From positions 1 through 46,488 of the forward strand of contig JAFUFO010000035.1 in NCBI GenBank assembly GCA_017469885.1: 46,488 nt of DNA, written 5' to 3'. The first letter of the stretch is position 1, and every line of letters starts with the position of its first letter. The position numbers and the translations under genes are program-made. Under the pieces are notes generated by a model. The model saw nothing but the letters and a program-made list of their open reading frames with translations. It ran no database searches and had not been told where the DNA came from. This DNA comes from Solobacterium sp. Lineage in GTDB: Bacteria > Bacillota_I > Bacilli_A > Erysipelotrichales > Erysipelotrichaceae. This document shows positions 24,832 through 32,067 of this stretch, one piece after another.

Positions 24832-25996
24832 TGAAATACCCCTGTTCAAATGTGATTTCACAATGCGCTCTGATTCCAGCAGCCTGAAGCCGTTCTTCCA
24901 GCAGACGGCGGATCCCGTCCCGGTTCAGATTGCAGTCAAACGGGAGCGCCGCATCAAAGCGGAAGACCAGATTATCCTCATGTTCCGCAACCTGAAAGTC
25001 ATGGACCGCTGCGCCGGGAACGATTGCGCTCAGCAGTTCCTGCGTTTTCTTCTTGCGTTCCATGGTGAGCGAATCAACTGCCGCAGGATCGGGATGAATC
25101 GTAAGCCGGACATGAAGTTCCTGTTCCACACGATATTCACAGGCATCGATCACCTCATGCGCCTGACGCAGACTCATGTTCGCATCCACCTCCGCATGTA
25201 CGGTACCCATCCGGTTGCCGGCGCCATAGTCATGGATCACAAGATCATGCACACCGAGCACACCCGGTTCCTGCAGGAGAATCTTCTCAATCTTGCTGCG
25301 CAGTTCATCATCTGGTTCATCGCCAAGCAGTTTCCCGACGATCTCATGCATCAGCTGATATCCGCCGTAGAAAATATAGATTGCCACAAGCGCACCCATG
25401 ATGCCGTCAAACGGAATCTGCGGCACCAGCATTGCCAGCACGGACGATATCAGTGTCATCGCTGTCGCAAGCACATCGTTCATGGAATCGGCAGCCGCTG
25501 CTTTCATGCCCGGATGGTCCAGCTTGTCTCCAAGAGTCCGGTTGAACCGGCTCATCCAGAATTTCACAGCTATCGTTGCCGCAAGCACAATCCCCATCAC
25601 GGGCGTAAATGAGATCCCGGACGGATGAATGATCTTGCGGATGCCGTTGAGAAACAGTTCATAGGCCGCAGAGAAGATCAGCGCAGCCGCCGCAAGTGAA
25701 ACCACATATTCCATGCGTCCATGTCCGAACGGATGTTCATTGTCCGCAGGCCTGGATGCGATCTTGTTTCCGATGAGAGAAAGAATGCAGGAGACGCAGT
25801 CGGTCAGATTGTTTACGGCATCTGACAGGACCGCTGCCGAACCGGCCGCGATTCCGGTGACGAGTTTCACCGTAAACAGGATGATATTGCATAGGATTCC
25901 GACAATGCCGGACAGAAGACTATAGGAAAAACGCACATCAGGACGGTGCGTTTCCTCTGAATTCTTCACAAATTTCCGTATCAGCCACTGCGTCAT
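24815..25996 (-). CDS. Cation diffusion facilitator (CDF) metal exporter, Mn-type metal site
   Basis: A six-helix CDF transporter with a cytoplasmic ferredoxin-like C-terminal domain (GVLGVHDLVIHDYGAGN onward). The metal motif in helix 2 reads DAVNNLTD, with Asn62 where zinc CDFs have His and Asp66 after it. Helix 5 has DSMND, giving NxxxD/DxxxD instead of HxxxD/HxxxD. That pattern is associated with manganese-type CDFs, so Mn2+ efflux is the best guess. The family loop HPFGHGRMEY is present. At 393 residues it is longer than usual, with an extra C-terminal segment of about 90 residues. It sits five bases after a small membrane protein gene and before the DMT gene. Confidence 0.9.
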   Translation of the reverse strand: MTQWLIRKFVKNSEETHRPDVRFSYSLLSGIVGILCNIILFTVKLVTGIAAGSAAVLSDAVNNLTDCVSCILSLIGNKIASRPADNEHPFGHGRMEYVVSLAAAALIFSAAYELFLNGIRKIIHPSGISFTPVMGIVLAATIAVKFWMSRFNRTLGDKLDHPGMKAAAADSMNDVLATAMTLISSVLAMLVPQIPFDGIMGALVAIYIFYGGYQLMHEIVGKLLGDEPDDELRSKIEKILLQEPGVLGVHDLVIHDYGAGNRMGTVHAEVDANMSLRQAHEVIDACEYRVEQELHVRLTIHPDPAAVDSLTMERKKKTQELLSAIVPGAAVHDFQVAEHEDNLVFRFDAALPFDCNLNRDGIRRLLEERLQAAGIRAHCEITFEQGYFSERSQ

Positions 25997-26001
25997 AACA
26001 A

Positions 26002-26535
26002 CTACATATTATAGCCGGGAATCTTCCGAAGCCCCAATGATATGCGCCGGCGCTTTACGATTTTGAATGCATATCCGGCAAGCGGCGGAAGAAAGATCAT
26101 AAGGTTCATGACCAGAAGCGATCCGCGCGGTTCTGCGGTTCCCATCAGAAACCGGATTGCGCCGTCCGGCATCATTGCGGAAAGAACCAGGAATACCGGA
26201 AGACTTGCCGCAAGGATGCGGATCGTCGGCCGGACTGCCCGGCGAGAGCTTTCCATCCAGAGTGAGGATACGGCTGTATTGCAGAAGGCAGGCAGCACAG
26301 CCGCAATTCCTTTCTCCGGTGTGAGTGAGACGGAGACCACCAGAACCTGGATCAGCGTTGCCGCAAGAATCCTTGGAAGGTTGTTAAGAAAGCAGTTTCC
26401 AGAATGCCAGAATACCGCAAGAAAGATGCTGAAAATACCGAGTGCTGCGGACGCTGTGATATAACCGCTCGCCGCGTAGGCATATGAGAGAAGAAGAACC
26501 CCTTCATTCACCATGTATCTCATCCTGTAATCCAT
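26002..26535 (-). CDS. Small integral membrane protein, unknown function
   Basis: I do not recognise the family. Its 177 residues contain about five hydrophobic segments (near 11-45, 54-72, 77-92, 103-121 and 137-155) and a basic C-terminal tail (KIVKRRRISLGLRK), consistent with an inner-membrane protein with a cytoplasmic C-terminus. The ATG has GGAGGT six bases upstream. It is the first gene of a three-gene set with the CDF exporter and DMT transporter and may assist or regulate them, but that is only positional inference. Confidence 0.75.
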   Translation of the reverse strand: MDYRMRYMVNEGVLLLSYAYAASGYITASAALGIFSIFLAVFWHSGNCFLNNLPRILAATLIQVLVVSVSLTPEKGIAAVLPAFCNTAVSSLWMESSRRAVRPTIRILAASLPVFLVLSAMMPDGAIRFLMGTAEPRGSLLVMNLMIFLPPLAGYAFKIVKRRRISLGLRKIPGYNM

Positions 26536-26596
26536 TCTGTGTACCTCCGTTCCGTTATCATCCTAACCGGAGAACAAAGAATCACTGTCCCATTTA

Positions 26597-26605
26597 TGGT
26601 ACAAT
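26597..26605 (+). promoter_or_regulatory. Extended -10 promoter of the WYL gene, close to the start codon
   Basis: TGGTACAAT (TG plus TACAAT) ends six bases before the ATG at 26612. No ribosome binding site fits in between, so a leaderless transcript is likely. Confidence 0.5.
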
Positions 26606-26611
26606 GCAATT

Positions 26612-27583
26612 ATGAATGAAATTCGTGCCAATGCCGGACGGACACCGGCTCTTCTCCGCATCCTGCAGGAACACAGCGATCCTGCGCACCGCATCTCCAT
26701 GCCGGAGCTGATTTCTGTTCTCGAAGAGGAAGGCTTCCCGGCCGAGCGCAAGGCCGTCTACGCCTCCCTGCGTGCTCTTCAGGAAGCGGGATTTGATATC
26801 CGCTTCAGCCGCAGCGGCGGCAAACAGGGATACTGGATTCAGCGGACCTATACGCCGGCTGAAATTCTTCTGCTGCGGAATGCGGTATATGAATCGCCGT
26901 CCCTTTCTCCTTCCGCTTCGAAAACCCTGAGCGCAAAACTTCTGCAGGAGCTGAGCAGCTATCAGGCGGATGCCCTGCCCGAAGCAGCGATGTTCGCCGG
27001 GAAAACCGATAATGAAGCCGTACCTGAATCGGTCTCCCTTCTGCTGGATGCGATCAAAGAAAGCCGCTCCGTGCGGTTTCAGTACTACGACCTTACCGTC
27101 ACGAAACAGAAACGGTACCGCAGAAACAGACAGGCATATCACCTGCTTCCATGTTCGCTTCTTTCCTACAGCGGACGCATCTACTGTGTCTGCTGGTCGG
27201 ACACCCATCATTCCTTTGCCAATTACCGGGTCGATAAGATGTCTTCCCTTTTGGTGGATGACGTATGGGATCCGGTTCCCTTTGACGCGGAGCGATGGAT
27301 CGAGACCTCATTTATGATGTACCGCGGTGAGCCCGGTACGGTTACGCTGCGCTGTGACAACAGCCTCACCAACATCGTGTTTGATCAATTCGGAAAAGAT
27401 GTCATGATCTCCGCAATCACACCGGAAACCTTTACCGTCAGTATCCGGACCTCGGTTTCTCCGACACTGATTTCCTGGATTCTCATGTTTTATGATCGGA
27501 TTGAAGTGCTGCGTCCGGCTGATCTGATTGAAGAACTGCGGAAAATCGCAAAAACGGTTCTGAAAACCTATCCGGAAGACTAA
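26612..27583 (+). CDS. WYL-domain transcriptional regulator
   Basis: The N-terminal 75 residues form a winged helix-turn-helix (MPELISVLEEEGFPAERKAVYASLRALQEAGFDI). The middle and C-terminal parts form the WYL domain: SRSVRFQYYDLTVTKQKRYRRN, YHLLPCSLLSYSGRIYCVCWS and HHSFANYRVDKMSSL, followed by a WCX-like C-terminal extension (GTVTLRCDNSLTNIVFDQFG). WYL domains are thought to sense nucleotides or nucleic acids. The 323 residues fit the family. It is followed 25 bases later by a sirtuin gene, probably on the same transcript. Confidence 0.9.
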   Translation: MNEIRANAGRTPALLRILQEHSDPAHRISMPELISVLEEEGFPAERKAVYASLRALQEAGFDIRFSRSGGKQGYWIQRTYTPAEILLLRNAVYESPSLSPSASKTLSAKLLQELSSYQADALPEAAMFAGKTDNEAVPESVSLLLDAIKESRSVRFQYYDLTVTKQKRYRRNRQAYHLLPCSLLSYSGRIYCVCWSDTHHSFANYRVDKMSSLLVDDVWDPVPFDAERWIETSFMMYRGEPGTVTLRCDNSLTNIVFDQFGKDVMISAITPETFTVSIRTSVSPTLISWILMFYDRIEVLRPADLIEELRKIAKTVLKTYPED

Positions 27584-27608
27584 AATGAAAGTACAGGAGG
27601 CATTTGAA

Positions 27609-28343
27609 ATGGGCTCATTAGATGAAAAGATCAGTCAGCTTCAGGAAATCATTGACCAGGCAAAGCACATCGTCTTTTTCACCGGCGCCGGTGTCAGTAC
27701 CGACAGCGGTATTCCGGACTTCCGCTCGCAGGACGGCCTGTATCATCTCAAATACAAGTATCCGCCCGAAGAGATCGTTTCCCATCATTTCTTTGAACAG
27801 AAACCGGAAGAATTCTGGGAGTTCTACAAGGATAAGATGCTCAATCTGGATGCCGAGCCGAATCTGACACATAAGTTCATGGCAGAATGCGAAAAAGCCG
27901 GCAAATCACTTGGCGTCGTGACCCAGAATATCGACGGCCTTCATCAGAAAGCCGGTTCCAAACAGGTATATGAACTGCACGGCAGCGTTCTGCGCAACTA
28001 CTGCACTCGGTGCGGACAGTTCTATTCCGCTGAATATATCAAACAGTGCGAAGGTATTCCGCACTGTGAAAAGGACGGCGCCATCATCAAACCGGATGTG
28101 GTTCTGTACGAAGAAGGTCTGTCCGATCCGGTGATCCGCGGTGCAATTGCGGCGATCCGGAGCGCCGATGTCCTGATCGTGCTTGGCACCTCGCTGGTTG
28201 TCTATCCTGCCGCAGGACTCATCAACTACTTCAGTGGGAAACACCTTGTTCTGATCAACCGGGACGTCACGCCGTATGACCGCAATGCGGACCTCCTCAT
28301 TCAGGCAAGCTTCTCCGATGTCTTCCCGAAACTGCATGTCTGA
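27609..28343 (+). CDS. Sirtuin, NAD-dependent protein deacylase
   Basis: SIR2-family enzymes remove acyl groups from lysines using NAD. The Rossmann motif is GAGVSTDSGIPDFRS, followed by TQNIDGLHQKAG, the catalytic His in ELHGS and the NAD-binding GTSLVVYPA. The zinc site starts with CTRC; the second half reads CEGIPHCEKDG, where relatives usually have a CxxC after IPH or IPR, so one canonical cysteine seems replaced or shifted. The frame opens at 27585, but ATG 27609 has AGGAGG eight bases upstream. The product is 244 residues. It is co-transcribed with the WYL regulator and closed by a terminator. Confidence 0.92.
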   Translation: MGSLDEKISQLQEIIDQAKHIVFFTGAGVSTDSGIPDFRSQDGLYHLKYKYPPEEIVSHHFFEQKPEEFWEFYKDKMLNLDAEPNLTHKFMAECEKAGKSLGVVTQNIDGLHQKAGSKQVYELHGSVLRNYCTRCGQFYSAEYIKQCEGIPHCEKDGAIIKPDVVLYEEGLSDPVIRGAIAAIRSADVLIVLGTSLVVYPAAGLINYFSGKHLVLINRDVTPYDRNADLLIQASFSDVFPKLHV

Positions 28344-28349
28344 CCACTT

Positions 28350-28389
28350 AAAAAGCAATTGGTTCATCACACGAACGAATTGCTTTTTT
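28350..28389 (+). terminator. Intrinsic terminator of the WYL-sirtuin operon
   Basis: AAAAGCAATT pairs with AATTGCTTTT, with an inner GTTC/GAAC stem after one mismatch, followed by a T run. Confidence 0.82.
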
Positions 28390-28434
28390 ATGCAGTCTGA
28401 TAAATGAACTTCCGTTTCATGGTCAGGTTCAGGA

Positions 28435-28521
28435 TCATTCTTTTTTCGATTGTATTTCTCTCACTTCTTCCAGCGTCAGGAATTCAGACTGAGATAAAAA
28501 AGACATGCATGATCGTTTCAT
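28435..28521 (-). CDS. Possible 28-residue peptide gene
   Basis: In the otherwise gene-free stretch 28390-28644 a short minus-strand frame begins at ATG 28521 with AGGAG ten bases upstream and ends at TGA 28435. The peptide starts MKRSCMSFLSQSEFLTLEEV and is polar, without a membrane segment. Its EFLTLEEVREIQ part looks like the acidic helical leader of some secreted peptides, but no cleavage motif or core peptide follows. The gene may be real, a remnant, or chance. An inverted repeat (28531-28583) overlaps its ribosome binding site. Confidence 0.3.
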   Translation of the reverse strand: MKRSCMSFLSQSEFLTLEEVREIQSKKE

Positions 28522-28530
28522 AATATTAGA

Positions 28531-28583
28531 TCTCCTGAACTGAATACTTCTGATTTAAGTATATTCGTTCTTTATTCAGGAGA
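28531..28583. repeat. Inverted repeat over the ribosome binding site of the small ORF
   Basis: TCTCCTGAA (28531-28539) and TTCAGGAGA (28575-28583) are perfect inverted copies. On the minus strand the downstream copy contains the AGGAG used by the small ORF. Between them AAGTATTC can pair imperfectly with GAATATACTT. A -10-like TATACT (28558-28563, minus) lies inside, so it may be an operator over a promoter or an RNA hairpin hiding the ribosome site. Confidence 0.5.
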
Positions 28584-28644
28584 CAGCTGTTGCCAGTGAT
28601 CAATCCTGCCAACATACCCTTTCACAGCATCATACATGCTTCCG

Positions 28645-28675
28645 AAAAAAAAAACGAGCCGTTTTGATCAGCTCG
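28645..28675 (-). terminator. Intrinsic terminator overlapping the CarD stop codon
   Basis: On the minus strand CGAGC pairs with GCTCG, and ten T follow. The stop codon of the CarD gene begins within the hairpin. Confidence 0.75.
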
Positions 28676-29213
28676 CCTTCGCTTTGGTTTTTGCTTTTGT
28701 CTTTGCTTTTGCATTCCGCTTTTCGACCAGCGCCACTTCCTTTTCAAAAAACTCCTTGGACTCGTCATACGTCATATCCAGCGCAACCGACAGTTCTGAG
28801 TACAGAAGTTTTTCTGCCTTATTCAGATATTCTGCGTCAATGCTCGCAAGTTTCTTGTGATTTTTCATCCGCTCATCATTGCGGAGGTAGGATGTTTTGA
28901 TAATACAGATGAGATCCTCAAGAGAATCCCCTTTCATCAATGTCGCATACTGACTCTTCATATTGGCAGGTTTCGACTCCAGTGTCTCTATACCCGGCGC
29001 AGTCTGAATCAGTTCATCGATCTGATCTTTGGAAACAAGATCTCTGAGGTGGCCTGCTTTGTTGGAAACCGGTACCTGCATCGTGACGGAATTATCCGTA
29101 CTGTTATACGGTACAAGTACGTAGCACATTTCGCCAGTAAAGTCGCTCTTCTTTTTTCCGGTAATCCGGCATACATCACGCCGGTACACAACGACATCAT
29201 TTACTTTGTACAC
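28668..29213 (-). CDS. CarD/CdnL-family transcriptional regulator
   Basis: CarD-family proteins bind RNA polymerase beta through a Tudor-like domain and stabilise open complexes. The N-terminal domain reads YKVNDVVVYRRDVCRITG, CYVLVPYNSTDNSVTMQVPV and LRDLVSKDQIDELI, matching the RNA-polymerase interaction domain. A helical C-terminal domain follows (LEDLICIIKTSYLRN, LNKAEKLLYSELSVALDM). The protein ends with a lysine/alanine repeat tail. The frame opens at 29279, but GTG 29213 is preferred because GGAGG lies seven bases before it, giving 181 residues. A TATAAT lies just upstream. Confidence 0.88.
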   Translation of the reverse strand: MYKVNDVVVYRRDVCRITGKKKSDFTGEMCYVLVPYNSTDNSVTMQVPVSNKAGHLRDLVSKDQIDELIQTAPGIETLESKPANMKSQYATLMKGDSLEDLICIIKTSYLRNDERMKNHKKLASIDAEYLNKAEKLLYSELSVALDMTYDESKEFFEKEVALVEKRNAKAKTKAKTKAKAS

Positions 29214-29234
29214 GAGCTCACCTCCGTTACCTGC

Positions 29235-29240
29235 ATTATA
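29235..29240 (-). promoter_or_regulatory. Probable -10 box of the carD-like gene
   Basis: A perfect TATAAT on the minus strand lies 21 bases before the GTG start; no clear -35. The plus-strand sequence just beyond (29270-29310) has GTGAAATT repeats and a TTTCAC/GTGAAA hairpin of unknown meaning. Confidence 0.5.
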
Positions 29241-29324
29241 ACACAGAAAGCATGGTGAACTGTATGTGGCAGTTTTCACAATTAGTGAAATTACAGTGAA
29301 ATTTTTCAGTTTTCAAAGGGTACT

Positions 29325-30548
29325 TCAAACAATCTGCAGGATGTAGAATTTCAGATATTCGGTTTCCGGAACTGCCATAAGCACCGGATGATCCATCGCC
29401 GCATGCCTCTCTTCCACAATACGGACCGATACCCCGGCATTGTCAGCAGCCTCTTTCAGCATCGCCCTGAATTCCGCATTCGGCATGAAATGACTGCAGG
29501 AAGCCGTCGCAAGATAGCCGCCCCTTGGCAGCAGGCGCATCGCGGCCGCATTGATCTTCAAGTACCCGTTCCTTGCGGCGGAAAAGGTCCGGCGGCTCTT
29601 GGTAAATGCGGGCGGATCAAGGATGATCATGTCGTAGGTTTTCGGTGCTTTCCGCAGGTTTTCCAGCAGTTCAAAGACATCCGAACAGACAAAATCCATC
29701 CTACCAATCAGGCCGTTTTTCTCCGCGTTTCGCTTTGCCTGTTCCAGCGCAAATTCAGAAATATCCGATGCGGTCACATGTTTTGCGCCGGCTTTTGCGG
29801 CATTCATCGCAAAGCTTCCCGTATGTGTGCAGCAATCCAGTACCGTCCTTCCCTTCGCAATCGGCCAGATCGCACGGCGGTTATATTTCTGATCGAGAAA
29901 GAATCCGGTCTTCTGTCCGTTTTCGACATCGACTTCATAGAGAATTCCATTTTCATTAATTTCCGTGATCGCGGAATACGGAACCGGAAGGCCGATATCT
30001 GCCCAGCCTTTATACTGGGTCAGGCCTTCCTTCAGACGCAGTTCCCCTTCGTTGCGTTCATAGATGCCGATGATCGGTTCTCCGCGTTTTGAAAGATAGT
30101 CTGCCAGCGCATGGTAGATCACGTCCTTGCGCTGATCGATTCCGTAAGAGAGCACCTCACTGACCAGAATATCGTTGTAGCGGTCAACCGTAAGTCCCGG
30201 GAGTCCGTCTGCTTCGCCATGGATCAGACGGCAGGCATGTACATCTTCTCCCATTACGGTATAACGGTAATCCAGCGCATAGTTCACCCGGCGGATAAAA
30301 AACGCTTCGCCGAAGGTCTCATTCGCATTGCGGTCCAGAATCCGGATGCGGATCTTGGACTGTTCACTCCAGAGTCCGGTTCCAAGATAGGTTCCCTTCT
30401 CAGAGAACACATCGGTGAGACAGCCGTTCTCAAAGGTTCCTTCTGTTTTCTGAATCTCATCTTCGTAAATCCAGGGATGACCGCCTCTTACGGAACGTTC
30501 CTGTTTTTTTGTAATCCTCACTGACGGATAATTTCGTTTCTGTTTCAT
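29325..30548 (-). CDS. RlmI-like 23S rRNA (cytosine-C5) methyltransferase
   Basis: A class I SAM-dependent methyltransferase of the RlmI/RlmK group. The N-terminal PUA domain (SVRGGHPWIYEDEIQK) is followed by a linker with LIHGEADGLPGLTVDRY. The SAM-binding motif is VLDCCTHTGSFAMNAAKAGA, and the active-site motif is LDPPAFTKS, with a likely catalytic cysteine in ATASCSHFM. Family members methylate C1962 of E. coli 23S rRNA. The frame opens at 30602, but ATG 30548 fits the start of the PUA domain and gives 407 residues. It stands alone. Confidence 0.9.
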   Translation of the reverse strand: MKQKRNYPSVRITKKQERSVRGGHPWIYEDEIQKTEGTFENGCLTDVFSEKGTYLGTGLWSEQSKIRIRILDRNANETFGEAFFIRRVNYALDYRYTVMGEDVHACRLIHGEADGLPGLTVDRYNDILVSEVLSYGIDQRKDVIYHALADYLSKRGEPIIGIYERNEGELRLKEGLTQYKGWADIGLPVPYSAITEINENGILYEVDVENGQKTGFFLDQKYNRRAIWPIAKGRTVLDCCTHTGSFAMNAAKAGAKHVTASDISEFALEQAKRNAEKNGLIGRMDFVCSDVFELLENLRKAPKTYDMIILDPPAFTKSRRTFSAARNGYLKINAAAMRLLPRGGYLATASCSHFMPNAEFRAMLKEAADNAGVSVRIVEERHAAMDHPVLMAVPETEYLKFYILQIV

Positions 30549-30640
30549 AGTTTTTTCCGCTAAGCATCGTATCATTTCATTCCGCAAAACGAAAGCATTC
30601 ACTGCGGTGAGTTGTTCTGTTCTTTGTGATGCTTCTAATA

Positions 30641-30646
30641 TATAAT
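30641..30646 (+). promoter_or_regulatory. Probable -10 box of the MBOAT operon
   Basis: A perfect TATAAT lies 22 bases before the ATG at 30669. No convincing -35 or ribosome binding site is seen in the short leader. Confidence 0.5.
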
Positions 30647-30668
30647 AAGCCTCGGACTTGAAAACACT

Positions 30669-32066
30669 ATGGTATTCAGCAGCCTGACATTCTTATATGC
30701 ATATCTTCCGATCGTTCTTGCGGTCTATTTTCTTGTGCCGATGCGCTGGCGCAATTTTGTGCTTCTGATCGTAAGCCTGTTTTTCTACGGCTGGGGCGAA
30801 CCGGTCTATGTACTGATCATGATAGCCTCGATCATCATCAACTGGCTGTTCGGACGTGCCATCGGAAATACCCGGAAGGATCATCGCGATCAGGCAAAAC
30901 GATATCTGATCCTGTGCATGGTCTTCAACCTTACGCTGCTTGGCTTCTTCAAATACTGGGACTTCCTTGCGGAGAATCTCAATGCGCTTGGTCTCATGTT
31001 CATTCGTCCGCTTCACCTGGGGCTGCCGATTGGCATTTCGTTCTACACCTTCCAGACCATGTCCTATCCGATCGACCTCTACCGATTTGACACGGATCCC
31101 CAGGAAAGCCTTGTTTCCTTCGGTGCTTATGTATGCATGTTTCCGCAGCTGATTGCCGGACCGATCGTCCGCTATACGGATATCGCCCGTCAGCTCAATT
31201 CCCGCATCATCACCATGGATGGATTCTACGAAGGCATCCGCCGCTTCATGGCAGGCTTATGCAAGAAGGTATTGCTGGCAAACAATGCCGGTCAGGTATA
31301 TGAGGCGATTGCCGCACTGCCTGCCGCACAGCAGTCTGCCGCGACCGCATGGATCGGAGCCATCTGCTATACCTTCCAGATCTACTATGATTTCAGCGGA
31401 TATTCCGATATGGCCATTGGCATGGGAAAGATGCTGGGATTTGATTTCCTTGAAAACTTCAACTATCCGTACATTTCAAAAACGATCACCGAATTCTGGC
31501 GCCGCTGGCATATGTCCCTGTCCTTCTGGTTCCGGGATTATGTCTATATTCCCCTCGGCGGAAACCGCCATGGATTCCGGCGTCAGATCCTCAATATCAT
31601 GATCGTCTGGCTGCTTACAGGCTTCTGGCACGGTGCTTCCTGGAATTTTGTGCTGTGGGGTGTCTTCTACGGAATTGTGCTGATCCTCGAAAAGCTCTTC
31701 CTGTTGAAATGGCTGAAGAAAGCACCGGACTGGATTGGTCATGTTTATACCATGATTCTTGTCATCCTCAACTGGATGATCTTCGCAAATACCGATCTGG
31801 CAAAGGGATTTGCCTATATCGGTGCCATGTTCGGCGGCTGCGGACGGCTCGCGGACGGTCTTACGCTGTATTACCTGCGTGACAACCTTGTCCTGCTGGT
31901 GATCTGCGCCATCGCCGCAACGCCTATCGCAAAGACAAAATGGAACTTCCTGCGCAGTTCGAAAGGTGAATATCTCATGCCTCTGGTCACAGCCGCAGGA
32001 CTGATCGCATGCACGGCGTTTATCGTCGATGCGTCCTATAACCCGTTCCTTTACTTCAGGTTCTGA
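30669..32066 (+). CDS. MBOAT-family O-acyltransferase (AlgI/DltB-like)
   Basis: This polytopic membrane protein has about ten helices and moves acyl groups across the membrane for O-acetylation of extracellular polymers. Family motifs: LPIGISFYTFQTMSYPIDLYR, FPQLIAGPIVRY, FWRRWHMSLSFWFRDYVYIPLGG and the active-site histidine region WLLTGFWHGASWNFVLWG. The 465 residues match AlgI-type proteins. The start ATG follows a TATAAT but lacks a visible ribosome binding site. The next gene encodes a DHHW/AlgJ-like acetyltransferase one base downstream, so the two form the usual transfer pair. The acetylated polymer is unknown; no polysaccharide genes are nearby. Confidence 0.93.
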   Translation: MVFSSLTFLYAYLPIVLAVYFLVPMRWRNFVLLIVSLFFYGWGEPVYVLIMIASIIINWLFGRAIGNTRKDHRDQAKRYLILCMVFNLTLLGFFKYWDFLAENLNALGLMFIRPLHLGLPIGISFYTFQTMSYPIDLYRFDTDPQESLVSFGAYVCMFPQLIAGPIVRYTDIARQLNSRIITMDGFYEGIRRFMAGLCKKVLLANNAGQVYEAIAALPAAQQSAATAWIGAICYTFQIYYDFSGYSDMAIGMGKMLGFDFLENFNYPYISKTITEFWRRWHMSLSFWFRDYVYIPLGGNRHGFRRQILNIMIVWLLTGFWHGASWNFVLWGVFYGIVLILEKLFLLKWLKKAPDWIGHVYTMILVILNWMIFANTDLAKGFAYIGAMFGGCGRLADGLTLYYLRDNLVLLVICAIAATPIAKTKWNFLRSSKGEYLMPLVTAAGLIACTAFIVDASYNPFLYFRF

Positions 32067-32067
32067 T

